Below, piece by piece: positions 35,102-45,119 of a stretch of 64,000 nucleotides of DNA. The notes under the pieces were generated by a model. The model worked only from the letters and a program-made list of their open reading frames with translations. It did no database searches and was not told the DNA's origin. Position 1 is the first letter of the stretch; each line of letters starts with the position of its first letter. Source of the DNA: Bifidobacterium scardovii JCM 12489 = DSM 13734 (GTDB taxonomy: Bacteria; Actinomycetota; Actinomycetes; Actinomycetales; Bifidobacteriaceae); assembly GCF_001042635.1 (NCBI RefSeq), contig NZ_AP012331.1:2170001-2234000 (forward strand). Direction: 5' to 3'. A program made the position numbers and the translations under genes.

Positions 35102-36043
35102 CTATTCGTGCAGCTGCTCGGCGCTCGGCGTGGTATAGCCCTCCGGCTCCAACTGGAAGGTGGTGTGCGGCACCGAAACCGGAAAATGCTCGCGCAGGCA
35201 GTCCTGCAACTGGGACAGCACGTCGGCGGCCTGCTCCATGGTCAGGCCCCGGTCCACCACCACATGGGCCATGAGGATCGGCATGCCGGTAGACACGGTG
35301 CTGGCGTGCAGGTCGTGCACCGCGACCACATGCGGCACGCCTTCCATGTGCTCGCGCACCGCATCGAGGTCCAAACCGTCTGGGGTCTCCTCCAGCAGCA
35401 CCTTCACCGCATTGCGCAGCAGCATGATGGCGCGGGGGATCATCAGCAGCGCGATCAGGCCACCGGCGACCGCGTCGAATCCGTCCCATCCGGTCGACAT
35501 CATGACCACGGCGGACAGCACCACGGCGACCGACCCGAGCGCGTCGTTCATCACCTCAAGGAATGCGGCCTTCATGTTCATGTTGCCGGAACGCTGCCCG
35601 GCGAGGATCATGATCGATCCGACGTTGGCGGCCAGGCCGAGTATGCCGAAGAACAGCAGCAATCCGATGTCCTGGATTTCGCCGGCGCCGTGGCCGAACA
35701 GCCGCATTCCGGCCTCGACCAGCGCGTAGACGCCGACGACCAGCAGCACCAGCGCGCTCGCGGCGGCGGTGATCACCTCAAGGCGGGCCCAGCCCCACGT
35801 GCGGCTGTTGCTCGGTTTGCGCTGCATGAGGATCGCGGTCACCGTGGAGGCGATCAGCACCGACATGTCGGTGAGCATATGCCCGGCATCCACCAGCAGG
35901 GCCAGCGACCCGGTGATGATCGCCCCGACGACCTCGGCGACGAACACCGTGCTCGTCAGCGTGAGCGTCATCACCAGCCTGCGCTGATGGGCCTTGCCGT
36001 CGGCGCCTTCCATAACGTTTGCGGTAGCGTGATCGTGGGCCAT
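35102..36043 (-). CDS. Cation diffusion facilitator metal exporter
   Basis: 313 aa CDF-family divalent-metal/proton antiporter with six membrane segments and a C-terminal cytoplasmic domain. The transport site in helix 2 is DAGHMLTD (H and D ligands, as in Zn exporters). In helix 5 the usual HxxxD is replaced by EVMND, giving E plus D, so metal preference may differ from the ZitB/CzcD type. The start ATG 36043 (MAHDHATANV) has GAGG upstream; a longer TTG frame runs into the ldh terminator and is rejected. The His-rich start suits metal binding. Confidence 0.9.
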   Translation of the reverse strand: MAHDHATANVMEGADGKAHQRRLVMTLTLTSTVFVAEVVGAIITGSLALLVDAGHMLTDMSVLIASTVTAILMQRKPSNSRTWGWARLEVITAAASALVLLVVGVYALVEAGMRLFGHGAGEIQDIGLLLFFGILGLAANVGSIMILAGQRSGNMNMKAAFLEVMNDALGSVAVVLSAVVMMSTGWDGFDAVAGGLIALLMIPRAIMLLRNAVKVLLEETPDGLDLDAVREHMEGVPHVVAVHDLHASTVSTGMPILMAHVVVDRGLTMEQAADVLSQLQDCLREHFPVSVPHTTFQLEPEGYTTPSAEQLHE

Positions 36044-36114
36044 TCGGCACCTCACTTCCTGTCCGAATGGTTGAGACCGCTTCTCACAACCATTCTCATT
36101 TCCCTGTAAAACCA

Positions 36115-36143
36115 CGAAACCCCGGCGCAAGGCCGGGGTTTCG
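36115..36143 (-). terminator. ldh terminator
   Basis: A perfect 12-bp stem CGAAACCCCGGC / GCCGGGGTTTCG with a 5-nt loop, followed leftwards by TGGTTTTA. About 115 bp after the ldh stop and before the CDF gene. Confidence 0.8.
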
Positions 36144-36258
36144 TACCGTATTCGATTATCGCAAATGCGATGATAGCCTCCCCCGAAAGGAAAGCCATCC
36201 GTTTCACCTGTCAGTGAATCGTCGTCGGCGCATGCGCCCCGACGATCGACCGCCTGAA

Positions 36259-37227
<969 letters not shown>

Positions 37228-37337
37228 CTATGACCTCTCTTGAAATGTGCGCCGATTATGTCGGCATTCAATCAAACAACACATTCACTCTATCCACACA
37301 CGCTGACGTTTACCCCCGTAATGGTTTTTTCACAATA

Positions 37338-37353
37338 AGTGATTTTGCTCACA
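37338..37353. promoter_or_regulatory. CRP/GlxR-like palindrome before ldh
   Basis: TGTGAGCAAAATCACT on the leftward strand fits TGTGA-N6-TCACA except for the last base. It lies about 117 bp before the ldh start codon and 17 bp after the hflX stop. Candidate site for a Crp-family regulator; none is encoded in the window. Confidence 0.45.
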
Positions 37354-37369
37354 TTCTGGCGCCATGCCG

Positions 37370-38917
37370 TCACTCGTCGATGGACTGCTCCATCACCTGC
37401 GCGGCGAGTCGGCTCCCCACCTCCGCCTCGACCATCATGCCGTCGTCGCGGTACTCCACCTCGATCACATGGCCGTATTCGCGGATCCGCGACACCAGCG
37501 CCCCGGCCGTGTACGGCAGCAGCGCGCGCACATGCACATGCGGCACGGGCAGCATCGACTCGACCCGCTCGCGCAGCGCGTCGATCCCCTCGCCGGTGAA
37601 CGCCGACACGATATGCGCATCCGGTTCGAGCGCGGCAAGGCGCTCGCGCGTCACCCCGTCGATGCGGTCGGCCTTGTTGAACACGAGGATGCGGGGAATG
37701 TCGGCCGCCCCGTCGATGTCGGCGAGCACGTCGTTCACCGCGTCGATCTGCGAGAACGGATCCGGGTGGGAGCCGTCGACCACGTGCACGATCAGATCCG
37801 CCTCGGCGACCTCCTCGAGCGTCGACTTGAACGCCTCGACCAGCTGCGTCGGCAGCCGGCGCACGAACCCGACCGTGTCGACGTAGGCGTAGAGCCGCCC
37901 GTCCTTGGCGCGGGCGCGGCGCACGGCGGTATCGAGGGTGGCGAACAGCGCGTTCTCAACCAGTTCCGCCGATCCGGTCAGCCGGTTCGTCAGCGAGGAC
38001 TTGCCGGCGTTCGTATAGCCGACGACGGCCACGGTAGGCAGCTCGTAGCGCCGGCGGGATCCGCGCTTGACCTCGCGGGCCGGCGCCATCTCGCGTATCT
38101 GCTTGCGCAGCCTGGCGATGCGCGTGCGGATCACGCGGCGGTCCATCTCGATCTTCGTCTCGCCGGGGCCTCGCGATCCGATGCCGGCGTCCGCGCCGGC
38201 CGCGCGGCCGCCGGCCTGGCGCGACAGCGACCCGCCCCAGCCGCGCAGTCGCGGCAGCATGTATTCGAGCTGCGCGAGCTCCACCTGGGCCTTGCCCTCG
38301 CGACTGGTCGCATGCTGGGCGAAAATGTCGAGGATCACCGCGGTGCGGTCCACCACCTTCACCTTGGTGGCGTCCTCGAGCGCACGGCGCTGGCTGGGCG
38401 GCAGATCGTCGTCGACGATGATCGTGTCGGCCTCCTCGCGCGCCACCACGTCGGCGATCTCCTTGGCCTTGCCGGACCCAACGTAGGTGGCCGCATCGGG
38501 GCGCAGACGGTGCTGCAGCAGGCCGTCGCACACCACGGCGCCGGCGGTTTCGGCGAGCGCCGCCAGCTCGCGCAGGGATTCCTCGGCCGCGGACGCGGTG
38601 GTGACGGCGCTCGACCACACGCCGACCAGCACGACGCGCTCAAGGCGCACCTTGCGGTATTCGACCTCGGTGACGTCCTGCAATTCGCCGAGGCCGGCGA
38701 CGTGCTTGAGCGCATTGCGCGACTCGCGCTCCTCCCAGACCTCGTCGCCGGGACCGCCGGGCACCCCGGGCGCCCCGGAACGGTCATGCTCGTCGAGCAG
38801 TACCTCCGACTGGTCGGCCAGCACGCCGGTCAGCACCGGCTCGTCCTGCATGCTGCGGATATCGTCTGCTCGGGTATCGGACTGGGTCAATGGCACCTCT
38901 GCTGCTGGTAAGAACAC
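37370..38917 (-). CDS. hflX: Ribosome-associated GTPase HflX
   Basis: 515 aa GTPase that splits stalled or heat-damaged 70S ribosomes. An N-terminal HflX domain with the glycine-rich linker (SRQAGGRAAGADAGIGSRGPGE shortened here as G-rich, RGPGE end) is followed by the G domain: G1 GYTNAGKSS, G3 DTVGFVR, G4 NKAD. The first codon given is GTG 38917; TTG 38890 has AGAGG six bp upstream and may be the real start, giving 506 aa. Divergent from the methyltransferase gene. Confidence 0.93.
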   Translation of the reverse strand: MFLPAAEVPLTQSDTRADDIRSMQDEPVLTGVLADQSEVLLDEHDRSGAPGVPGGPGDEVWEERESRNALKHVAGLGELQDVTEVEYRKVRLERVVLVGVWSSAVTTASAAEESLRELAALAETAGAVVCDGLLQHRLRPDAATYVGSGKAKEIADVVAREEADTIIVDDDLPPSQRRALEDATKVKVVDRTAVILDIFAQHATSREGKAQVELAQLEYMLPRLRGWGGSLSRQAGGRAAGADAGIGSRGPGETKIEMDRRVIRTRIARLRKQIREMAPAREVKRGSRRRYELPTVAVVGYTNAGKSSLTNRLTGSAELVENALFATLDTAVRRARAKDGRLYAYVDTVGFVRRLPTQLVEAFKSTLEEVAEADLIVHVVDGSHPDPFSQIDAVNDVLADIDGAADIPRILVFNKADRIDGVTRERLAALEPDAHIVSAFTGEGIDALRERVESMLPVPHVHVRALLPYTAGALVSRIREYGHVIEVEYRDDGMMVEAEVGSRLAAQVMEQSIDE

Positions 38918-39058
38918 GATTGAACTATGGCTTTGCCATTATCGGCGAATTGCGCGACAAGGCGCCGGCCCCGGGCGGGCGGCGATCGCGGGGGCAATAT
39001 CGTGGGCCGTTTACTATCATGGGTGCGTACCGTGGAATGGATGAGGTGTAAAGGGACG

Positions 39059-39703
39059 ATGAGCACGAAGCATGCGACGCAGGGCGGAACCGCCAATGAA
39101 CAGTACTTTTCCGCCGAACCGTCGTCGAAGGACGTCCGCCGCGAGCTGACCGTCTCGTTGCGCGGCGTCGAGACGCCGGTCGAGGTGTCCAACGGCGTCT
39201 TCTCCGGCTCGCGGCTGGATCTGGGCACCGCGGTGCTGCTCCGCGAGGCGCCCGAGCCGCCCGAATCAGGCTCGTTCCTCGATCTGGGCTGCGGGTGGGG
39301 GCCGGTCGCCCTGTCGATGGCCATGGCCTCCCCCGCCGCCACCGTGTGGGCGGTGGACGTGAACGAGCGGGCGCTGGAGCTGACCGAGGCCAACGCGAAG
39401 CGCAACGGGTGCGGGAACATCCGCGCCGCCTTGGCCGATCAGGTCCCCGGCGACGCCGTATTCGACGTGATCTGGTCGAATCCGCCGATCCGCATCGGCA
39501 AGGAGGCGCTGCACGGACTGCTCATGGCCTGGCTGCCCCGGCTGAATCCGGACGGCGGCGTGGCCTATCTGGTGGTGCAGAAGAACCTCGGCGCCGACTC
39601 GCTGATCCCGTGGCTGGCGTCCGCGCTCGGCGACGGCTACGCGGTGTCGAAATACCATTCCGCCAAGGGCTACCGCGTGATCGAAGTGGCGAGAAGCCGC
39701 TGA
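39059..39703 (+). CDS. Class I SAM methyltransferase, RsmC-like
   Basis: 214 aa Rossmann methyltransferase. SAM-binding motif I is DLGCGWGPVA; the catalytic motif IWSNPPIR corresponds to the NPP(F/Y) of base-N methyltransferases such as RsmC/RsmD that act on 16S rRNA guanine N2. The protein matches only the C-terminal half of E. coli RsmC, as is usual in Actinobacteria. The start ATG 39059 (MSTKHATQ) has AAAGGGA upstream; the longer frame has no family similarity. The exact target base is not known from sequence. Confidence 0.85.
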   Translation: MSTKHATQGGTANEQYFSAEPSSKDVRRELTVSLRGVETPVEVSNGVFSGSRLDLGTAVLLREAPEPPESGSFLDLGCGWGPVALSMAMASPAATVWAVDVNERALELTEANAKRNGCGNIRAALADQVPGDAVFDVIWSNPPIRIGKEALHGLLMAWLPRLNPDGGVAYLVVQKNLGADSLIPWLASALGDGYAVSKYHSAKGYRVIEVARSR

Positions 39704-39748
39704 GCGCGAACCCGGCGAACAGCACAGTCATCGAAAGCACAGTCATTT

Positions 39749-42700
39749 ATGAGATTTGATTATCCAGCCGAACTGCCGGTGTCGGCGGCGCGCGACGACA
39801 TCGCGCGGGCCGTCCGTTCCAGCCAGGTCGTGATCGTGTCCGGTCAGACCGGCTCGGGCAAGACCACGCAGCTGCCGAAGATCCTGCTGGAGCTCGGCCG
39901 CGGCACGCACGGCAAGCAGATCGTGCACACGCAGCCGCGGCGTATCGCCGCACGCACGGTCGCCGAACGCATCGCCAGCGAAATGGGCGTGCGCCTGGGC
40001 GACGAGGTCGGCTATCAGGTGCGGTTCACCGACGAGAGCTCGCCGAAGACCCGGCTGCGCGTGGTCACCGACGGCATCCTGCTCGCGCAGATCCAGCGCG
40101 ATCCGAAACTCAGCCAGTACGACACGATCGTCATCGACGAGGCGCACGAGCGCAGCCTCAACATCGATTTCCTGCTCGGCTACCTGACCGCGCTGCTCCC
40201 CCGCCGCCGCGACCTCAAGCTCGTGATCACGTCGGCGACGATCGACTCGGTGAAGTTCAAGGAGCACTTCGAGCATGCGCTCGGCACGAAGGTGCCGGTC
40301 ATCGAGGTGTCGGGGCGCACCTATCCGGTGCAGGTCCTCTACGAGCCGCTCGGCACCGCGCCCGCGCTGATGCGCGCCGTGCCCGGCTTCGAGACCGGCG
40401 CGATGCCCGGCGAGGAGGCCTACGCGCAGCTGTCCGCGGCGCCCTCCGCTTCCGAGCGTGACCGCGGCGGCAACGGTTCCGGGCGCGGCGGCAACGGCCG
40501 CGACACGGATATGGACATGCCGACGGCGGTGGCGCGCGCCTGCGCCGAGCTGGTCATCCATTCGAGCCACGAGCGCGGGGCGCGCGACATCCTCGTGTTC
40601 GCCTCCGGCGAGCGCGACATCCACGAGTTCGAGAACGCGCTGCGCCACCACTACGGGCCGCGCGCCGAGGACATGCGCCGCCCCGACGCGATCGAGATCA
40701 TGCCGCTGTTCGCCAGGCTGTCGTCCAAGGACCAGCACCGCGTGTTCGAGGCGCATACGCACCAGCGCATCGTGATCGCGACCAACGTCGCCGAGACGTC
40801 GCTGACCGTGCCGGGCATCCGCTACGTGGTCGACCCCGGCACCGCCCGCATCTCCCGCTATTCGAAGACCGCGAAGGTGCAGCGCCTGCCGATCGAGCCG
40901 ATCAGCCAGGCCAGCGCCGACCAGCGGTCCGGCCGATGCGGCCGCATCGCCGACGGCATCGCGATCCGCCTGTACTCACGCGAGGACTACGAGACGCGCC
41001 CGCGATTCACCGAGCCGGAGATCCTGCGCACCTCGCTCGGCGCCGTGGTGCTGCACATGCTGTCGGTCGGGGTCGCCCGCACCGCCGAGGACGTGACGAA
41101 CTTCGGCTTCATCGACCCGCCCGACATGAAGGCCGTCTCGGACGGCTTCAACGAGCTGACCGAGCTGAAGGCCATCGCCCGCAAGCGCGGCGAGGTGGTG
41201 CTCACGCACACCGGCCGCCAGCTTGCGCGCATCCCGATCGACGTGCGGCTCGGCCGCATGGTGATCGAGGCCGCGAAGTCGACCACGCCCGACACGCTGG
41301 CCGCCGTGCTGGTGATCGTGGCGTTCCTGAGCCTGCAGGACCCGCGCGAGCGCCCCGACGAGGCGCGCGACGAGGCCGACCGCATCCACAACCGCTATGC
41401 GGACGAGTCCAGCGACTTCCTCACCGCCCTCAACATGTGGGACCGGATCTTCCAGGCGGACGGCGAGCCGAGCAACAACGCGCTGCGCCGCATCTGCAAG
41501 GCCGAATACTTCAGCTGGCTGCGCGTGCGCCAGTGGAAGGACCTGGTCGGCCAGCTGACGGACATGTGCCGCGAGCTGAAGTTCACCGTCGGCTCGCCCC
41601 AGCCGGCCTCCCGGCCCGGCCTGGAGATCCGCCAGCTGCCGATCAACCAGCAGGCCGCGCATTCCCTGTGCTGCTCGTGGGACGCGCAGGGCATCCACAC
41701 CTCGATGCTCGCCGGCCTGCTGTCGATGATGGGCATGCAGATCGTGCGCGAGCCCAAGGCCTCCGATTTCGCGGGGCTGAAGGGCGCGGCGAAGGCCAAG
41801 GCGATGAAGCGCGCGCAGAAGATGGCGAAGAACGACTATCAGGGGGCGCGCGGCACCCGGTTCGCGCTGTTCCCCGCCTCCGCCGTGGCCAAGACGACGC
41901 CGAGCTGGGTGATGAGCACCGAATTGGTGGAGACGAGCCGCCTGTGGGCGCGCTATTCGGCGGCGATCGACCCGGCGTGGGCCGAGCCGCTGGCCGGCCA
42001 GCTCACGCGCACCACGTACGCGGAGCCGCATTGGTCGGGTTCGCGCGGTTCGGCGGTCGCCACCGCGAAGGTGCTGCTCTACGGCCTGCCGATCGTGGCC
42101 GACCGCACCGTGCAGTGGGGGCGCATCAACCCGATGGAGGCCCGCGACTTCCTGATCCGGCAGGGTCTGGTCGACGGCGACATCCAGCAGCGGTTCAGCT
42201 ACGACGAGTTCGTCGGCCGCAACCGCGACATCCTCGACGATGCGGCCGAGGATGCGAGCCGCACCCGCCAGCTCTCCGGCACGGTGAGCGACGAGGATCT
42301 GTTCGACTTCTACCAGTCGGTGATCCCCAACGACGTGACGTCGGTGGCCGATCTGGCGAAGTGGTGGAAGCGCGAGCACGACGAGCATCCGCATCTGCTC
42401 GATTTCGACCCGGCCAAGGTCGAGCGTCTCGCCTCCAGCGAGTCGGTGAGCCTGAGCGACTACCCGGACCACTGGCATACGCTCGGCACCGACGGCCAGC
42501 CGATCGATCTGAAGCTGAGCTATGTGTACGACCCCCACGATCCGGCCGACGGCGTGACCGTGCACGTGCCGATCAAGGCGCTGTCGCGGCTCACCCCGGA
42601 GCAGTTCACCTGGAACGTGCCCGGTTTGCTCGACGAGCTGATCGTCGGGCTGATCAAGTCGTTGCCGAAGGCGCTGCGCGTGCAGTTCGTGCCCGCGCCG

Positions 42701-43927
42701 GACACCGCGCGCAAGATCCGCGCATGGATCGACGAGCGGTACCCGGATCTGCCCGGTTCGGGCGAGGCCGGGGCGCCGGCCCTGCCCCAGGCCGGCGGCG
42801 ATGCCGACGCGCGCGACGCTGGCGGCACGGGCGACGCGCCCGCCGGCTCCGCCGCATGGCCTGACCTGCCGCATGTGTTCACGCAGGCCGCGATCCACAC
42901 GGTCGGCGCGCAGATCCACCCCGAGGTGCTCACCGGCGACCTGTGGGAGAAGCTGGCGCCGTACCTGCGCGTCACCTTCTCGGTCGAACAGCAGCTGCCG
43001 CCTGCGCGCAACGCGCGCGGCCTGCGCCACGGCCGCGGTCCGGTCAAGGTGCTCGGCACCGGCAAATCGCTGGTGGCGCTGCAGCGGCGGTTCGCCGCGC
43101 AGGCTGAGGCGTCGGCGCGCCAGATGGTCAAAAAGCAGGCCGAGCAGGCCGCCGACCAGGGCAAGCTCGTCAAGCAGGCGAACCTGCTGCACAAGGCCGG
43201 CGCGACCACCGAGTCGCGTGCGGCGATGCTGTGGCGGGGCGCGCTTGACGCCCTGCGCCTGCCGTCCGAGCGCGTCTCCTCGCGCTGGCTCGGCACGGAG
43301 GCGCTGATGCTCGCCTCGGCCCCCTACAAGTCCACGAAGGACCTGGTTGAGGATCTGCAGCTGGCCGCGGTCAAGCGGCTGCTGCCCGCGGTCGACACGC
43401 TGCCGGACGACGACGCGCTGGCCGACGCCGTGCTGGGCGTCACGGAGGTGTTCGAGGACACGGTGTACCCGGTCGCGCACGACGTGATCGCGATCCTGCG
43501 GCGCTACGCCGAGGTGGACAAGGCGGTGAGCGGCAAGGCCGACCTGCCGATGCTGTCGGTGCTGCAGTCGGTGCGCGAGCACATCGCCACGCTGGTGTTC
43601 CCCGGATTCGTCGGCGCCGCTCCCCCGGACGCGCTGGCGAACATCGCCCGATACCTGCAGGCGGATCTCATGCGCCTGACCAAGGCGAAGGCCGACAAGA
43701 ACCGCGACGTGCGATGGGCGTGGGAGGCCGACGAGGCCCGCACGCTGGTCGACAAGGCGATGGCCAAGGCCAAGGCGGAGCCGGCCGGCCCCCGCCACGA
43801 GACGCTGATGAAGCAGGCGACCGCCGCCCGCTGGATGCTCGAGGAATTCTACGTGTCCCTGTGGGCGCAGGAACTCGGCACCGCCAGGCCGGTGAGCCTG
43901 CAGCGCATCAAGAAGGCGCTGGCGTAG
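39749..43927 (+). CDS. hrpA: DEAH-box RNA helicase HrpA
   Basis: 1392 aa HrpA-type helicase. Motif I GQTGSGKTTQLP with K38, motif II DEAH at 130-133 (IDEAHERSLNIDF), motif III SATID, and motif VI region QRSGRCGRIADG. Then come the winged-helix/ratchet region, the OB-like domain (KVLLYGLPIVADRTVQWG) and the long C-terminal HrpA extension. A Gly/Asn-rich low-complexity insert lies near residues 232-250 between the two RecA domains. In E. coli HrpA rescues collided or stalled ribosomes (known for the family). The next gene starts 2 bp after its stop. Confidence 0.95.
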   Translation: MRFDYPAELPVSAARDDIARAVRSSQVVIVSGQTGSGKTTQLPKILLELGRGTHGKQIVHTQPRRIAARTVAERIASEMGVRLGDEVGYQVRFTDESSPKTRLRVVTDGILLAQIQRDPKLSQYDTIVIDEAHERSLNIDFLLGYLTALLPRRRDLKLVITSATIDSVKFKEHFEHALGTKVPVIEVSGRTYPVQVLYEPLGTAPALMRAVPGFETGAMPGEEAYAQLSAAPSASERDRGGNGSGRGGNGRDTDMDMPTAVARACAELVIHSSHERGARDILVFASGERDIHEFENALRHHYGPRAEDMRRPDAIEIMPLFARLSSKDQHRVFEAHTHQRIVIATNVAETSLTVPGIRYVVDPGTARISRYSKTAKVQRLPIEPISQASADQRSGRCGRIADGIAIRLYSREDYETRPRFTEPEILRTSLGAVVLHMLSVGVARTAEDVTNFGFIDPPDMKAVSDGFNELTELKAIARKRGEVVLTHTGRQLARIPIDVRLGRMVIEAAKSTTPDTLAAVLVIVAFLSLQDPRERPDEARDEADRIHNRYADESSDFLTALNMWDRIFQADGEPSNNALRRICKAEYFSWLRVRQWKDLVGQLTDMCRELKFTVGSPQPASRPGLEIRQLPINQQAAHSLCCSWDAQGIHTSMLAGLLSMMGMQIVREPKASDFAGLKGAAKAKAMKRAQKMAKNDYQGARGTRFALFPASAVAKTTPSWVMSTELVETSRLWARYSAAIDPAWAEPLAGQLTRTTYAEPHWSGSRGSAVATAKVLLYGLPIVADRTVQWGRINPMEARDFLIRQGLVDGDIQQRFSYDEFVGRNRDILDDAAEDASRTRQLSGTVSDEDLFDFYQSVIPNDVTSVADLAKWWKREHDEHPHLLDFDPAKVERLASSESVSLSDYPDHWHTLGTDGQPIDLKLSYVYDPHDPADGVTVHVPIKALSRLTPEQFTWNVPGLLDELIVGLIKSLPKALRVQFVPAPDTARKIRAWIDERYPDLPGSGEAGAPALPQAGGDADARDAGGTGDAPAGSAAWPDLPHVFTQAAIHTVGAQIHPEVLTGDLWEKLAPYLRVTFSVEQQLPPARNARGLRHGRGPVKVLGTGKSLVALQRRFAAQAEASARQMVKKQAEQAADQGKLVKQANLLHKAGATTESRAAMLWRGALDALRLPSERVSSRWLGTEALMLASAPYKSTKDLVEDLQLAAVKRLLPAVDTLPDDDALADAVLGVTEVFEDTVYPVAHDVIAILRRYAEVDKAVSGKADLPMLSVLQSVREHIATLVFPGFVGAAPPDALANIARYLQADLMRLTKAKADKNRDVRWAWEADEARTLVDKAMAKAKAEPAGPRHETLMKQATAARWMLEEFYVSLWAQELGTARPVSLQRIKKALA

Positions 43928-43929
43928 CG

Positions 43930-44922
43930 ATGGCGAGGACGCAACGGCGCAAGCCGGCCAATCCGCGCGGCAGGGCGAACGCGAAATCCGCCGGGCGGGG
44001 CGTGTCCGGCGGCAAACGTCGCCCGGGCAAGCGCGACAAACGGCGCAATCGCAAGCATCCGCTCAGCCCGGCGCGCTGGTGGAAACGGGCCGGGCTGACG
44101 CAGCGCGTCGCGGCCGTGCTGGTCACCGTGGTGGCGGCCGCATGCGTGATCGCGCTGGTCGTGGGCACCGTGCGGGTCGTCCAGTGGCGGCGCGACGTGC
44201 AGGAGGCCGAGGCCCGTCAGCTGCAGCTGACGCAGCAATACGACTTCAATCCCGGCGACATCATCTCGGACGGCCAGTTCTTCAACGCCAACGCGATGAG
44301 CGAGGCCGAGGTCCAGTCGTTCCTCGACGAGCAGGGCGCGGCGTGCAGCGGTTCCCGGTGCCTGAAAACCATGACCTTCGACACCGAGGACCAGGCGGCG
44401 AACGAGTATTGCGCGGCGTACGAGGGCGCGAAAAAGGAGACCGCGGCCGCGATCATCGACAAGTCGGCGCGCGCGTGCGGCATCAGCCAGAAGGTGCTGC
44501 TCACCGTGATGCAGAAGGAGCAGCATCTGGTCACGGCCGTCGATCCGACGGATTTCCAGTACAAGGCCGCCATGGGGCTGAGCTGCCCGGACGACGCGAA
44601 CTGCGATCCGGCCTATGCCGGCTTCTTCAGACAGGTGTACGGGGCGGCGCACCGCTACCAGTACTACGTGGCGCATGAGAGCGCCTACGGCTATCACGCC
44701 GACGCGCTGAACTACATCCAATACCACCCGGATGCCGGGTGCGGCGGCACCAACGTGTACATCGAGAACAAGGCGACCGCGCTGCTCTACATCTACACGT
44801 CCTACCAGCCGAACGACGCCTCGCTGGCGGCCGGATTCGGCGAGGGCGACTCATGCTCCAGCTACGGCAACCGCAACTTCGCCCTCATCTACACCAACTG
44901 GTTCGGCGCCGCGCGGCAATAG
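43930..44922 (+). CDS. Membrane-anchored extracytoplasmic protein, actinobacterial hemagglutinin-like domain
   Basis: 330 aa. An extremely basic cytoplasmic start of about 55 residues (RRKPANPRGRANAK) is followed by one membrane helix (VAAVLVTVVAAACVIALVVG) and an outside domain of about 230 residues with six or more Cys. The outer domain carries MSEAEVQSFLDEQGAAC, ACGISQKVLLTVMQKEQHLV, AAMGLSCPDDANCDPAYAGF and DSCSSYGNRNFALIYTNWFG. I recognise this pattern from secreted actinobacterial proteins, often annotated hemagglutinin-related; the helical QKEQ region looks lysozyme-like, so cell-wall hydrolysis is possible but unproven. Starts 2 bp after hrpA, so co-transcribed. Confidence 0.8.
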   Translation: MARTQRRKPANPRGRANAKSAGRGVSGGKRRPGKRDKRRNRKHPLSPARWWKRAGLTQRVAAVLVTVVAAACVIALVVGTVRVVQWRRDVQEAEARQLQLTQQYDFNPGDIISDGQFFNANAMSEAEVQSFLDEQGAACSGSRCLKTMTFDTEDQAANEYCAAYEGAKKETAAAIIDKSARACGISQKVLLTVMQKEQHLVTAVDPTDFQYKAAMGLSCPDDANCDPAYAGFFRQVYGAAHRYQYYVAHESAYGYHADALNYIQYHPDAGCGGTNVYIENKATALLYIYTSYQPNDASLAAGFGEGDSCSSYGNRNFALIYTNWFGAARQ

Positions 44923-44958
44923 GGGCGGAAACGGCAGGAAGACGAAACCACGGTAAGG

Positions 44959-45054
44959 CTAGTATCCTGCGTCGTAAGTTCATGTACTATGTCTGGCTCC
45001 CCTCTTGGAGGCTGAGCCAGAATTACTCAACGAATTAACGGCGCGGGATACTAG
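44959..45054. mobile_element. Short MITE-like element (copy d)
   Basis: 96 bp with the same ends as the element at 34711 (CTAGTATCCTGCG ... CGCGGGATACTAG) and the same inner flanks (GTACTATGTCTGGCTCCCCT; AATTACTCAACGAATTAAC). The central palindromic part is missing, so it looks like an internally deleted derivative. It lies between the converging hrpA-linked gene and the oligopeptide ABC operon. Confidence 0.7.
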
Positions 45055-45119
45055 GTGCCATCCGCGCCGTCGCAGCCCCGCCGCGCGGCCGGAGAACCGG
45101 CCGGGTGACGGGGCGCGGT

